A stretch of 64,000 nt of DNA from Apodospora peruviana (GCA_033439685.1 JAUEDM010000004.1:4278001-4342000), one strand, 5' to 3'. Counted from the stretch's first letter, positions 35,155 through 48,970 are shown. Numbers and translations: made by a program. The notes: generated by a model from the letters alone, not told the origin.

Positions 35155-36540
35155 CTGAAGAAATTACAAGCGAGTCCTTCGAATCACGGGCAGTTGCTCT
35201 GGTATACGCTGACTGAGCCGAAGGTGAAGTGAATCCGCTGAGTGCGTGAGTGTAAGGAAGGGAATAGCTCCGTGGGGTCCATAAAATTGTCGCATTATTC
35301 GATGATTTTCGTGACGTGCTGGCCTTGAATACATGTGAGTTTTCTCGTATGTTTGGAATCTCCTAAGCTTCCGGTGGTATCGAACAAGAGGTTCACCCCA
35401 CGAGAGTTGCTATGTCGTTTTGGAGTTATCGGATATTCCACCTTTGAATTTGCCGTCCAGGCTTCGACAGAAGTTGGCTCGGTAGATTATCAGACGCTAC
35501 CTCACAGCGGACGACCCACTATGAACTCCTTACTCCTCATGCGACATAGCCAATACCTTTTGTACCCAGCATGTACATTCTTGTACTCCGCCGTTCCACA
35601 TGGGGCCGAGCAACTCTAGAAGGCAGTTCTAGACTCTCTTGGATCGTTGTCAGGTCACGCTACCTCCTGAGCGCCAACGTGAAGGTGTGTATAATTCCCT
35701 ACGCGGCCTGATGGACTGTACACTCTCGGCAATCGCGCTGTGAACAAGCCGCCAACGGTAGACCGGGTATCTAAGCAGTCGGGCTGCTAGTAAGCCCACA
35801 AACCAATTACGGACAAAGAACATGTCGGGCAGCAAATACAAATCCGAAGGAAACTCTGGCTGACCGGCTGCTGTCGGATTGACAAGTGCGAGCGCAAGAA
35901 AAGGGGGCGTCGCGATGAGCAGGGAGACACACCCTCCGGTCGTGAGAAACGAGTATGTTTTCAGCCTAGGAATCCGTCAAGGTCGTCGAGACCAAGGCGG
36001 AACTGCATAGCAAGAGACCGGAGGAATATAATGTAAGCAATTGGCCACAGCTGTGCTTGTGCCTAACGAGGCCGGCCAGTGGCGGTGCTTGTGGTCTGGC
36101 TGCGTTGCGATGCGGTGAAGATAAGATGGTTGGCTTGAACTTTGTGCGTATGGCTGGCCGTATTGCGCGACGGAAAAGATGTGCAAAACGTCCTGAGCAA
36201 TCCGTAACCAATTCGTAAGTCAGGTAGGTCACCCGCGGCACCCCGTCCTGACGCTGTCGACGACGAAATCTAGCGCGGACCGCATAGGCTCTCTGCATCG
36301 CGCCCAGGCCACTCTTCACACCCTCTGGCGCGCGGTGTCACCTCCCGCCAATCGTCCCCCAGAAAAATTCAGGCCGGCCTGTGACGTGCGACCGGTCAAC
36401 TTTGAGCCTGGTGGAAGATCCCGATATGTCTTTGGCGGAAAGCCGTGGACAACGGGGTGAGAGGCATTGATTGGTTGTGTGACAATGCCTTTCAGCAGGG
36501 CTGTCTGTCATTATCAAATCCACATTTAACTAATCGCCAT

Positions 36541-36610
36541 TGAGTGGGATGGATGAATGGATGGACGAGCGGGTGGATGAATGATGGATGGCCAGGATGG
36601 ATGAGCAGGC
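36541..36610. repeat. Imperfect GGATGAAT minisatellite
   Basis: About seven degenerate copies of a GGATG(A)(A)T unit with single-base changes and short spacers. Confidence 0.7.
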
Positions 36611-38515
36611 TGCCCTGGCGGGGGCCGATCCGGTGACGGAATCTCTCGGCTCCAGACAAGCCAGATTGATTCCAGGCGGGTTGGTTGAGTGGGCGTTTCT
36701 GCTGTTTCCCCAGTTCGTGGAACCTGACGAGGCAAGAGGGAGGTAAGGGATTAGAGTTATTAGTGAAAGTCCCGCACATCATCTTCAAAAATTGAAAGTG
36801 CCCGGCACGAGTTTGCTCCCCATTTCCCTTTGGGGTATCTTTCTGGTCAATGCCATATTTGATTGCCACCTTGCCCATACTTGGCCAGCTGCCAGTGGAC
36901 TTCCATGCGGGTTGCGACTTCCAGGCATCCAGCATCCTGATCTCTACCAGTGCTGCCGCCGAAGGTCGACACGGTCGGGAAGGTACTCATCATGACTTCC
37001 AAACACTCTCAAGAACATGACGGACAGGGTCGTCCCTACCCTATCCATTTCTGTGATTACCGAGCCAGAAATGCCAGACCTTCCTTCCCTTTCCTGCAGG
37101 AGGGGACCAGAAAAGGAGGAGTTTTTCCCATCCCGTTGCGTTGCGCCTGCTCGCGTTGGAGGTTCTCGATGTCTCTGAAGTGGGGGAGAAATAGTGGAGC
37201 TGGCTGGAAACGAGCCCTCTTACAGGGCCGCCGGACCCTAGTCCGCGTGGTCCAGCGGAGCCCACACCTTGAAGGCTTGAATCCTTCCTGAGTCTAAAGT
37301 TGCCGCATGGAACCTGGGAGGGAAAGAAGCTTGGCACATCTGTCCCCGCCTCGCCAAACTTGCCTGGTAGGTACTAGCCCATCGCGGTTAGAGTCGTTGC
37401 GGCGATCAGAGATTGGTCGATCGGGTGCTCCCGGTCTCGACCACCAATCGCCCGACAAGTGGAGTCGTCGACACCCCCCAACGACCTCCAACTCAACCAC
37501 TCATCTGAGTCCATTCAGTCCAGACACTCACTCCCGTCGACTTCCAGCTCCTGAGCTCCCGGATTTACACGTGCGCCATGGAGTAAGGACAACCACCAGC
37601 AGTCCATTATAGGCCCTACAGTCCGTTGTTTCAACTTGTACCTACCTTAGTCTAGACATAGGGCATATCTATCCGTCCAAGCCCTGGCCACGACCACAAC
37701 CGCAGGCTGCCCGCCTTCCCTACGCTTTCTGCACAGCACGCGCGGGTCACGGCTCCCGGATTCGTATTCTACTATTCTAGTACCTTGCCTCAGGTATCAG
37801 GTGGCATTCGGTCCAAGAACCTGACACGATGGAGGTTATCTCTTCATTCGAATTAGGGCAAAGTCACTAGGTATTCGACCATTCAGAAACGATCGTCCCT
37901 AACCTGGTGATCGCCGAATAATTCAATACGTCCGTATTGGACGGTACTTTCGGTCCTCAGTCCTTGGCCATCTCTGGGCATAGCCGCGCCACGGTAGATT
38001 CGTCCTCGCCATCGCCACTCCGCTGCTTGCTCCCGGCGCTCTGATATCTCAGAGGCGGCTCACGTGGTCGCTTCGCCGTGGCTGAAGTGCTTCCTTCGAT
38101 CGGCAAGCTTGCCGGACCAGAGTTGTGCGCAGAACTAGGGAAAGGCATTGTGGATGCGTTCATGCATCTGCCAGACTGCTGAAAGGTGAAACAAATCTGG
38201 TCGGCACCATCTGGTCTCATGGCTTGCTTGTCCTCCGTCATCCAGAAAGACCCTTGAATTTTGCCAAAAGCTGGGGCAAAGATGATGTGTCACATGGCAC
38301 AAGATCTCAAATCTGAGTGAGAGCAGGTGTGGGAGAGTATGGGATGCGCAGACCAAGCCCCGACGCCGCCGTTGTGTCCCAATCACTTCGACAGCCGACG
38401 CCGCAGTGGTTCGGCGGTTGAAGGAGGCTTGCAGACTGCCAGCATGGCAGCGTGTGGTACGACCGCTGCCGATGGATCGTGTGGAATATGACGCGCCTTG
38501 CGATGAGTTGCTGTA

Positions 38516-38553
38516 CTGTGCTCTGCTGTGCTGTGCTGTGCTGCTTTGCTGCA
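38516..38553. repeat. CTGTG/TGCTG-type microsatellite
   Basis: Interrupted tandem GCTGT pentamers with four near-perfect central copies. Confidence 0.75.
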
Positions 38554-41500
38554 GAGGTTTCCAGCTTTGTTTGCGCATCTACTCCCTCCTCCGTTAGCTA
38601 CGAGCCTGAATGGGGTAGAAGTAACGGCCCGATCCGACAATTCCTGGACTCCTTACAGTCTGCTCATCTTGTCCCTCCGGAGAATGGACCCAGTTTTTGG
38701 ATCATCTTCTCCCGCCCCTTACGCTTCTATCACGGTGCCGTCACCGGACCACTCATCTCGTGAGGTGTCGGACGGCAACTATTGGGGAAATGACCAACGG
38801 CATCATTCGAAATGATCTGCCCGCCCAACCTGGAGGATCCCCCCATAGCCCACTGGTGCTCTGAAATTACCTCGTAACAGGATCCAAGGTCCTGTCACTC
38901 TATTTCCGGGGAAGGTTGGTGCAGAGACCATCTGCGGCATCGCGACGAGCACCCTCTCTATCGCATGTCCCTAATTACTCTGGCTATACACTACCTCAAG
39001 ACCTCAGCCAATCATCGCCCAAATCTCCCTTCCAGCCTTGGGGGCCAGATGAAACGGCCGAAAGACCTTCGGATCTGAAACAATAGGACGGATTTCTTGC
39101 CTCTTTCCACGAGGGAAAAGCTCGAGCCATTATGATGCTAATGTCGGATTGGTGGCTGGGCACTGCGTCTATTTGCAGGAGACGGGAACCTGCACAAACG
39201 ACATTCAACGGATCGCCCAGTCTATCCACTCACTGGACGGCCTAACAGGGTCAGCTCATATTAGGCACGCGCTCAAGCAACACGAACAAGTCCAAGCCTA
39301 CCTCATTCAAGAAGGTCAGGGCGTATTTTTGGGTGGCCTTCTCTGACAAAGCAGTTTCTTCCGTCAAGCAGTATACCTTCTCATAGTCCCGGCTCCGGGG
39401 ATGGCTGGACGCCAGGTCGGGAACCGACAAGTATTATTGGCCGCTCATCACTCATTCACGCGTGTGCCAGCCGCACCCGGTGAGCAGAGCAATCCATCGC
39501 TGAACCTAGTCGCCCAAATCGATAGGCTTGATAGTGCCAACCCTGTCCAGGAAAGGGAAACGAAAGGAACGAAAAGAAGAAGAGGGAAATCACTAGGACT
39601 GCCCTGCCAGATCCCAGCCAGTTACGCGTGCTCGCTCGATGGCGTGCATCAAGATCCCGGTAACGGACGTATCTTTCAGGTCGTCCCAACGGCTTCTGCG
39701 GAGTGCTGGCTGAATCTGAGGCTCCGAGCTGGGTATGGCCGAAGAGGCTCGAGAAGGCGGAACTCAGTATCAATGTTTGGACAAACTAACCCTTGACTTC
39801 TCACGTGTCGGATGAACAACTCAGCGTGCCACAAGCATGTATCGCCTTGTTTCTGGTTTCCTTACAAGGGTTCTGTTCGGCCGTTGCCGAGCATGTCAAT
39901 CGTATAGGGCCGAAAGTTCAAAGAACGCCGCAGTACTTGACTGGGCAGCCAGCTGTGCGCTAGACGAGCGGATGTCCCCATTCACACGCTAAACATCCTA
40001 GATTGATACCGGTTGGCCGTTGGTCGAAACCTTGGCTTCCTTCACGTTCACGTCCCTTTGTTCCCCCGACGCCTCGATCTCGAACCGCATGCCCCCAGCC
40101 TGGAGGAAAGCCTGCAGCGGGTCCCGTACGAGAAAATAAAGATTTCAACCGTGGCTGTACCTGGGGGCAGGAACATCCGATCATAGTGAGCCTGGACTGA
40201 CCTTGAATCGTCCAAAGCCTGTCATCCGGCTGCAGCTACCCGTCGCTGGACTATCCAGGCTTTGCAGATCCCTCTTCAATCAAAACAGGTGTTTGTGGCG
40301 CATTGTAGAAGTCCTTGACGGTAGGGTACTTGCATGTCTCATGCATGGAAGACGACGTTTCCACAGAAGCCGGCCTGGAGGCGCGATACCTCGTTTCCAA
40401 GTCTCAGGGTACCTACACATACAATGCCTGGACTAGCCACGTCGGGAGAGGCCACAAGATCACCAAAGCTATCCAGACCCAGTAAATAGAAGCCTAATGA
40501 GGTTGTAGCAGGAGAAACGCCTATTTTTCTCTAACATGTCAGTTCCAGGTACAGATGTGAGCGTCGTCTGTGGTGAGCAATGGTCGAATCCCCTGGCCGC
40601 AATGTTCACGACCCAAGACCACATGAAGCTTTGTCCTGCAACTCGAGCGGCTTCTTGCTTGATTGTTCAGTACGGTCTTTTGACCAGATCTGCTGGACAG
40701 GCGGAAGTTTTCTTCGCCCGCAAACACCCATGGTGCCCCTGGCGGTCATGTCTCCGCCAAGTGATTACGCAGCGATGTCAGGAGAATCGCATCCTCCCTC
40801 CGCTGGCTGGCACTGGACGAGGATGTCAAAATTTTGTCTTTAATATTAAAAAAGACCGGGGGAGTCTTGAGCTCTCTCCACACCCATGTGTCCCATCGCT
40901 GTTGTCTCAAATCTCTGCGCGACCCAGGTTGCCTGGACTGAGTTTAAGAAGGCATAGGGGTCCCTCCCCCAAACATCACTCTCACAAGCCTTTTGACTCT
41001 TTTTATCATTCCACACCTTGCCAGGACGAACTGGGCTGAAGATACGCTTCGCACTTTGTACTACTGTGTGTGCGTTTCTTGAGCCTTCATCGAACGCCCC
41101 TTCTTTTCTTTTCCTATCGACCCTTAAGCATCCCTTTGCTTCTGTGCGATCCTCCAGGCAGACCGCGCCAAGGTTCCAGGGAGGGTATATAGACAGCTGC
41201 CCATCGGAGATCCTGAAGCTGGCCAGCTTCCACGGCGTACGTGTATCAGCCCATCCAGAGAAAGCATAACGAAAAGGGAGGACGAAGCATTACTCCAGAC
41301 CAGCGGCGCGCCCACCAGAAACAACGAACGTGATATCGGTATTCGGAACACCGGCGAGCGAGAAAACGAGACTCAACAACAAACTCTCCCTTGCCTGCCC
41401 GCAAGGGTTAACACGAAGCCCCTTGACCGCGCTGCGTTGACCAAATCCGGTACAGCTGGCCTGTTACGAAAGACGATCGAGGTGAGCAGGATTTTCTGCG

Positions 41501-44500
41501 ACCTAGCCCCCGTGAAGCTGCCCATAACTCCCTTCTCGTATCACGCGGTGATTTGCATGGAGCCGTTGCGGAGCCAGAACTGCGGTTTCTGTCTAGCGAC
41601 TACCACTTGCGTGCAGACGATATGGCTCTCAACGACGAGCAAATCGGAGCAATCGTTGATCTGGAAGGCGAATACTGATCCCGACCAAGCCCACCCGCTA
41701 CTTTATCTTGCCTTGCATGTTAGTGTGCAATTATGTTGTCCTTGGAGAACTGCCACAACTGGGCGCTGCAAGAGCTAGTAGGAGCTGGTAGAGATCCGCA
41801 TCGGAATCGGGGGGATTTCGGGCTGCTGTGGAGGGCCACGAGGGAAAAGACTTGAACGGTTTGGCGTGAAGCGCGGCTTACGGCCGTCGTCACGACAATC
41901 CTAGACTCCTTCCTTCGACCTTCCGCAGCTTCTCGATAATGAATCGAATCGGATCCTCCGCCGGCTTTTTTCAGCGTAGCAAGCCCAGTCCGAGACTTGC
42001 TTTCTCTCATCACTCTCGTCCCATCATCAATCCTATTCCCCGATTCCCGCCAGTTCCCTCCCTCTTCCTATTTTAATCAAGTCGATGCCACCAATCCTGT
42101 GCATTCTGTTTCCTGCTTGCTCTTGTCAAAGGGCCACGGGAGAAGATGTTGGTCCGGTTATGATGCTGACAAAGGCTCCGAATTTACCAGGTTGAAAAAG
42201 GACCTGCTCCTCTCGCTGGGGGTGTAAATCGAAGGCTTGGCATGACAGGGGTCAGTCAGTCTGAAGGTCAGTCAACAGATCAACCAATCCCTGAAACGCC
42301 TCGCCGCAAGCCATGACGGGAGGGAAAAAGCGAAAAAAGCAACGGAGATCAGAGGCAAGAGACAACGGCGGGTTCGCCCAATGGCATTGTTTTGGTGTCG
42401 GCTCCAGCGCATCCACAACGGGTGTGTTTGCGAGACTTCCTCGGGAGCCGTGCTTGGCCCGCCTTACAGCCTTCCCAGGCCCCGGCAAGGGCTCAAGATA
42501 CGGAACACTCTCGGCTTTGTCTAGCACATGGCAGCACCAGACCGACGATGTCAGACTCGATGGACTAACGGGCCACTGCAGACACCGCACTCGTTCGTCG
42601 ACCTTCTTGTTCGCGGCGACGCTTCGCTCGCGTCAAGATCAGAAGAGGCTCGTATGACTCAACAACACAAGGTATTATTTCTTTCCTTTTAATTTTGATA
42701 TCTTCACTTTTTTTGTCGTCTTCATCCAACCCAGCCGGCCGTGTGTGTTCTCGTGGTTGCCCGGGCCGAGAGGTTCGTCTTGGCTCATTTCTCGCCGTCA
42801 CCGACCTTTCGATTTCTATTTGCGCATCCGTCCCGCATGCCGTCGAACAAGGCGACCAGCAGCAAGCTGCAAACAAGTCTCACTGGCACACCAAGACGCC
42901 CAGACACGGACACCCCAGACATCAATTTAACTACAATCAACACAAATAATATCAACGCCAACGGCGTGTGTGTCAAGGAAAAAGGCAAGAAGCATGACGA
43001 ATGGAATACAACAGCCACGGGAGCTCTCTAAAAAGGTCAGTAAACAGCCTCGAAAAGCCACAATCACAACGCTGCGCACCTTTGCTTCCTTTGCTTGCAT
43101 TGCACTGCACTGCACACCTTTGACTCTTGGATTTGACGAGGCTACCTTAGCTGAGAGCAAAGCACTGCAACTCCATTTCATCCAATTCATCCACAGCACA
43201 CTTTCAGTCAAGTCAAACTCGCTCAAATCCCCGTTTCTCCCCGTCCGTTCAATGAGTGGGCCGGGATTGCGACGATGCCTGTCTAGCGCATGTTCGAGTA
43301 AACTAGAAACACCTTTGTCAGTTTCTCCTGCGCGCGCGCACTGCAGCAGATGCTGGGTGCTATAAGGTAATGGAGGTACCTTGGTAGCAAAGAGTCAAGA
43401 GTCTCTCGAGAGAGAGTGCAGTACGGGATGCAGCCTTCGCCCTTCGACGTGGGTCCGTCTGTACCACACGAGGTGCCATCCCGGTTGCTGATGAGGGGCA
43501 CGCACACCTCCAAACCCATGCTGCTGCTCGGTTCCGACTGGCCTGGCCGCGCCAGAGCGGCCGGTTGCACGTCAACTCTGGACTCGATGTACCTCTTCAT
43601 CCCTAACGGTACCTCATTGTACTGTAGGTGTGTTCTTGCAGCCCGCACAGGCATGAATGCGCTCCGCTGTTGGCAGTTCAGTCTTCCATTTTTACGTGCC
43701 TCAGGGCAGAAATAATGGCATGGCGACTGCTTGCCGCAGGGCAAACACATGCACTCTTTTCTCGCTCAAGAGGTTCTTCAGAACTCATACCGAGAGTACC
43801 TCTAGACTCTAACAGTTTACACGCGCTGCGCTGCACCCCTCCATTATCCCCCCTCCCCCCTCCCCTCCCCCACCCATCATCCACTGATTACTACTGCTTG
43901 CTCCTTCTCAATCTTCCCGCCTTCCATCCGTCCTCCTCAGACGGGCCCCTCCGTTTTCACCTGCCCCAACATCAGCTGTACGGTACCCTGAAAGGCCGGT
44001 GTGCCGGTTGCTAATCCGACCTTCGAATACGCCGCAGACTAGGTTGCAGTCACACCTCCGTCTCTTACCGGCCTGTTCTGTTGAAGAGGAGTCCTCCCCA
44101 CCAAACATGGCATTGGCCCCAGCTCGATAACCACGGTCAATTGCCATTACATACTGCGACAGCCCAACCCCAGGACGGATTCTGCTTGTCTCTCTCTCAG
44201 TCTCTCTGCCTTTGCCGCCTTGTTGCAACCTCGAGAATATAACATCTGCACCAGCACCAGCTCCTGCACCTGCACCGCCTTCGCCTGACAATCCACACAG
44301 ATCATTGTTCTCATAATGGTACTCTGACCCTTCTTCTAACAGGATCTCGAGGACTTCCTCGATCTCCGGTATGTGTGGTCCCTTTTTTATTGTCCCCATC
44401 CAGTCTCTTGTTTTCCATTAGGTCCCGTCTTCTCTCTGCCCTTGCCGTACCTCAACGGCTCAACGGGACATCCCTACACCCTACATCCCCCAGCCAGTCT

Positions 44501-45245
44501 GATGCCCCCATGTACACTGACTGGAAACCGTACTTGTACTTGACTGTATGAATACTGTCCTCTTCCCACACATACAATAAGCTCCGCGGCGCGCCTCTGG
44601 CCCCTTCTTGCTACTTGCACAGTTTATTTCCTGCATTATACCCGCCCCAAAAGCCAATCTGCATGGATCTCAACCCTTTCTTCTTCGAGCAGACACCTCA
44701 GACCTACCCAAGTGCTGGGAAGCTGGTGTTTAAAAAGCTAAATCACCATCCACATCCACATCCCCCGAGCTCCCACTCTCCAGCAGCCGTCTCTACCCCC
44801 CCAAAAACGCTGCCGCCATTTTTTCTCACTCCCTCTCCCTCACCACGCCGTGACAGACGTCTGCCATCCATCGCCTTCCTTCTCCCCCGGTACTGCAGTG
44901 CGGGAGACATGGGTGCTTGCTTCGGTGCTGGACGTGCTACATACATGGGATCAATAACCTGTTAGCGTTGTTCCGCCCGGCTGCCGGAGGCGCTGTACTT
45001 CGCGCACCCGATCCTGTATTGGGTTGTTGGCTTGTGCGACGCCAAGTTGGCAGTACGACAATCCCGTCATACCTGTGCACCGGCGTTGCGCGTGGGAAAC
45101 GGAGTACAGGAGCACGACAGTTTGCGGATGCCAGACCCTGCCTCTGCTTTGGGTGCTGGTTGCTTGATAGACGACGCTAGCGTCCTCGTGCATGGTACTG
45201 GGAAATCGTCCGCGCAGACTAACAAATCATCTTACCACACTATAG

Positions 45246-47003
45246 CTATACCCAAGACTCCCTGTCGACGACAGAGGCACCGCAGCAGCCTCCCGCCTTC
45301 CTACACTTAATCCCACCGATCCCTCAGTCTGCCCCAACCTTCGCCCCTGAGAGCAGCCACTTTTTCCCTCCGGCACCCAACGTCTTTGCCCCCCTGGATG
45401 TCAGGTCGAGACTGGGCTCCAAGTATGTAACACATCTTTATATCATCCTCGACCTCACCGTCCATCCCGTCCCATGGTACACCACGCCTCCAACCCCAGA
45501 GCTTACAGCTGTAGCAGTAGTACGTCTGGCCCGGGCATGGCGCATGCCCCTCGCTCCACAACCTTACCGCACCCAGGTTCCCAACTCAGCACGCGCGATA
45601 TCTACTCATCGGCGACACCAGCCTTTAGGAGACAACCGGACCACCATATCCCCCGGTCTCCGTCCTTCCAGGGGATCCGACGCCATCCACTATCACCAAC
45701 CCCCTCCTCATATCCGCTCAAGATGGACCCCGGCTATGGATCCAAGACCCAGCAGAACATCCCGCCCCTCAACAGCATGACTCCGCTCGGCACATTGTCC
45801 TACAATGATGCGAACTCGACGCCGATCAAGGTGGAAATAAACGGCATCATCGACAAAGGTTTCTTTCTCGCCGAGGACCATTGGACCTGCTACAGGCGGA
45901 ACTACTTCTCATGCGTGTGCTCCTACTCACTCTCGCCCATGCCTCCTGCGTTCCCGAACACGCCACTTCAGTTTGTTCAGACCGGATCACAGCAGCCCTA
46001 CACCGTGTATGGATTCGCCATGTCGATCTCGGCGGTTGTGGCCGATAGTGACAACCAACCAATCGAGCTTGTCCAGCACACGCCCAAGCGAGACAAGGGG
46101 CCCGTTGCCAAACCGGAGAAAGTACGGCTCTCGCCAAAACCCCCTCAGCCTAGCCACCACCCTCTCAACAACAGCATGTACGGTGGCCCGGATGCTGGTC
46201 TGGGATCCTCGCGGCAGTATGAAGGCTACCCGCAGCAGCAGAGCTCAGCGCCTACCGAGCACACGTTTGAGCGCATACAATTCAAGCAAGCGACGGCCAA
46301 TAACGGCAAAAGGAGGGCCGCCCAACAATACTACCATCTCCTCGTGGAATTGTGGGCAGATGTAGGGTCGCAGGCGGGAGGAGATCAGTTCGTCAAGGTG
46401 GCCTACAGAAAATCGGCAAAGATGATTGTGCGTGGCCGCTCTCCCGGTCATTACCAAAACGAGAGGCGAGGAAGTACAAGCAGCGGGCCTGGCGGCTCTG
46501 GTGGTGGCAGCATCAGCGGAGGATATCCTCAAGGGATGATCGGCTCTAGTGAGTACGGTCCAGGCTCTGGAATGATGGCGCCTGGTTACGCGAGCGGTTA
46601 CGATCCTAGGTCTGGTAGCTACGGCGGTGGACGCCATCATGGCCACGAGATGGAACACATGATTTCTGCCGAAGAGGAAAAAATACTGGCAGCAGGGACG
46701 ACCAAAGGGTACCAATATTACCCTACGCCATTATACGAAGGCGGCGAGCAAGACCCAAGGCACCATCAAGTCGAGCTATACTCGACCGCGCGCAGCGAGC
46801 CAGAGAGCAGTGCGCCTCCTGCCCTAGGAGGTGCATTCGATCCAACAAAGGTCGAACCAAAAGGCGAACCCGGACTACCGAGCCTGTTCTACCCGAGTCC
46901 TTCGTTCTTTTCGCCTCGTTGCGGTCGATTCGAGGGCAAGCCAACGTCGAACGGCTACTATCCGACTGCTATTCCACCCTCGTCGTCGATGAACATGACA
47001 TAA
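45246..47003 (+). CDS. vib-1: NDT80/PhoG-family transcription factor, VIB-1/XprG type (5' end unresolved)
   Basis: The supported part is two exons, 45246-45422 and 45500-47003, across a 77-nt intron (GTATGT donor, CCCCAG acceptor), giving about 560 residues. The first exon begins in phase 2 after a TATAG acceptor with a perfect GACTAAC branch site 25-30 nt upstream, so at least one 5' exon is missing. A candidate start is the ATG at 44663 (MDLNPFFFEQTPQ), but I found no consistent donor. The Ndt80 DNA-binding fold runs from about 45825 to 46470: IKVEINGIIDKGFFL, HWTCYRRNYFSCVCSYSL, YTVYGFAMSISAVV, IELVQHTPKRDKGP, ERIQFKQATANNGKRRAAQQ, YYHLLVELWADVG and MIVRGRSPGHYQNER. The C-terminus is Gly/Ser/Tyr-rich. 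Family members govern heterokaryon incompatibility, autolysis, starvation responses and secreted protease/cellulase expression. The VIB-1/XprG class is chosen over Fsd-1/Ndt80 on pattern, not on a tree. Confidence 0.85.
45423..45499 (+). other. Intron in the vib-1-like gene
   Basis: The GTATGT donor and CCCCAG acceptor join GGC TCC AA to A GCT TAC, extending the frame N-terminally past the Met at 45474. That Met lies inside the intron, so it is unlikely to be the real start. Confidence 0.7.
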
Positions 47004-48970
47004 GGGGACACCAAGCCGAACGGTTTTGCTACGAAAGCCGCGGTATCATGTTTTTGTCTGCATCAGGCTGGCATGCAATGCATCTACAAAAGACCAGGTT
47101 GGAGAAAAGCAACATCACAAGATGGAGAAAGCATTTACGGGGGTTACGGTTTACGGGGTTTTACGGGTATACACATTGGTATTTGAATGTTTTGGGTCCT
47201 GGGGTTTCGCGAAGATTACCCCTTTAGAAAGGCTTTTCTTTGGTCATCCGGCAACGGCGCAAGGAAAATGGGCAACAGATGGGATTGGCATGAAACGACA
47301 GACTACGGTAATGAAAGCGATGCGTTTTCTATCAATTAATGGCCATGACCCGCCCCAGGGATTCGATTTTATTCCCCTGTAGCACTCACACACGCGGACG
47401 CGGTTATCGGTTTTGCTTTTGTCTGTTATTTGGGAGGATATTTGAACTGAAATTTCAGGTTACAATGGCACATGGGACAGGGACAAAAGGGAGCACAGCG
47501 GCAAAAAAAACACGGCATTTTCTCTGCAAGGATACCCATTGTTTCCATCACCACCGTACGCATTATGTTCTACTTGGGCCAGACTTTGGATTTTTCGTTT
47601 CGTTTTTGATTTTCCCATTGTCCTTTTTGTTTTTCAGCTCCGTCGTATGTTGACGGGAAGGTTGAGGTGGATGAGGGTAGCTGATGGATGAGCTAGGCTC
47701 GATTGGGCTGGTTGGTGGTTGTGGAAGGGGATGGGATTGTGGGAACAACCTGGCGTTATTCGATTCAACCAGACATGCACTCTTCCGTGCGAGGGATGTT
47801 TGTTGGCAACTTGGCAGACAAAGCACATGCCTTGCCGGGTGGGAACGGAGACGGAAATCGGACGGGTACTTGGGCTACCAGAATCAGCAACCGAGCTGGA
47901 ATCTTTCGTGTTAACTTGGCCATCTGGGAGTAATAGAGCAGTTTGAGGCATGGAAGAAGGAACCAGGTGACGGGATGATGTTTCGTGGCAATTCGTTCCC
48001 CGGAAGAGAAGTCTCGATAGGTCCCCCATCCGATCATGGTTTTCCTTGCTCAGCGATATTTTTCTTTTTTTTTTCTTATCAACTTCTTTGTACTCATGTT
48101 CTTTCTTTCTCCTTGCTGTTATGTCTCGCCATAGTCGCGCAGCGTTTGCCGAGTCTCAATTTCTTTTACTAGCGATCCTTTTTGAGCTTTCTCGCACAAT
48201 TTTTTTTTTTTTTGCCAATGAAACCTTACCAACCTACCTTGAACCTTGCAATGATGTGTGTACTACCTGTCAATAACTATTTCCATGGCTTGACAACGGC
48301 GGCGCATGCTCAGCGGAATGCTGATGAGGGGCACAGTTTTGACGACGGCCTTGGTTAATAAGGTAGGGACGCTCGGGCAAAGAAAAGCTGAAGATTGGCG
48401 GCAAAACTAACAAATCAGACCGGGGCCCGGATCCTGACCGATGTGACACAGACACCCATTACCAATTTTCAACATACTGTACCACTTGATTGACGCGGAA
48501 TTACGTGGGTACCTATGCTATGTTCCAACTTGCGCGCGCAGAAAGAAAGATATACCACACAGACACACACAAAAGGAGAACATACAGACACGCGCTCCTC
48601 CTCAAGTTTGCGCTTATTTTTCCGAAGGATCCCTTCCATCATGTATCGAATTCAGCCGTACGTTCCTTGAGCACAGAGTCTGAGGAGACACGCGTTCAGT
48701 TCAATCCAATCAATCCCCATTCGACTTGCCTCCCTCCTCCCATGGTATTAATTGGCGCGGACAAACTGATTTACCGCGCGCAACAATCAGATATTGCAGC
48801 AAAAACGAAAATCAACGGTAATCCAGTTTCCGAGTAGTCTGGAGTACCCCGGTATCAGTACCTAGGTATAGAATCTAGGGTAGAATAAGGACGACAGACC
48901 GATGATCTCCAGCTTGCTGCTTAACTCGAAGGAGTAGATAGTGGTGATCATGTTCCGCCGCCACTTACGG

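Larger units (their letters stand above)
35155..44662. other. 9.5 kb gene-poor block before the vib-1-like gene
   Basis: No frame shows a recognisable domain or coherent exon chain. Items seen: an imperfect GGATGAAT-type minisatellite at 36541-36610, a CTGTG/TGCTG microsatellite at 38516-38553, GTACTCCG at 35583-35590 and pyrimidine-rich tracts toward 43.8-44.6 kb that may belong to the promoter or leader of the vib-1-like gene. The minus-strand frame 43908-44399 is low-complexity and not supported. Confidence 0.5.

Noticed and set aside
43908..44399. 163-codon minus-strand frame with Gly-Ala repeats
   Set aside because: Low complexity, antisense to probable vib-1 upstream sequence, no conserved motif.
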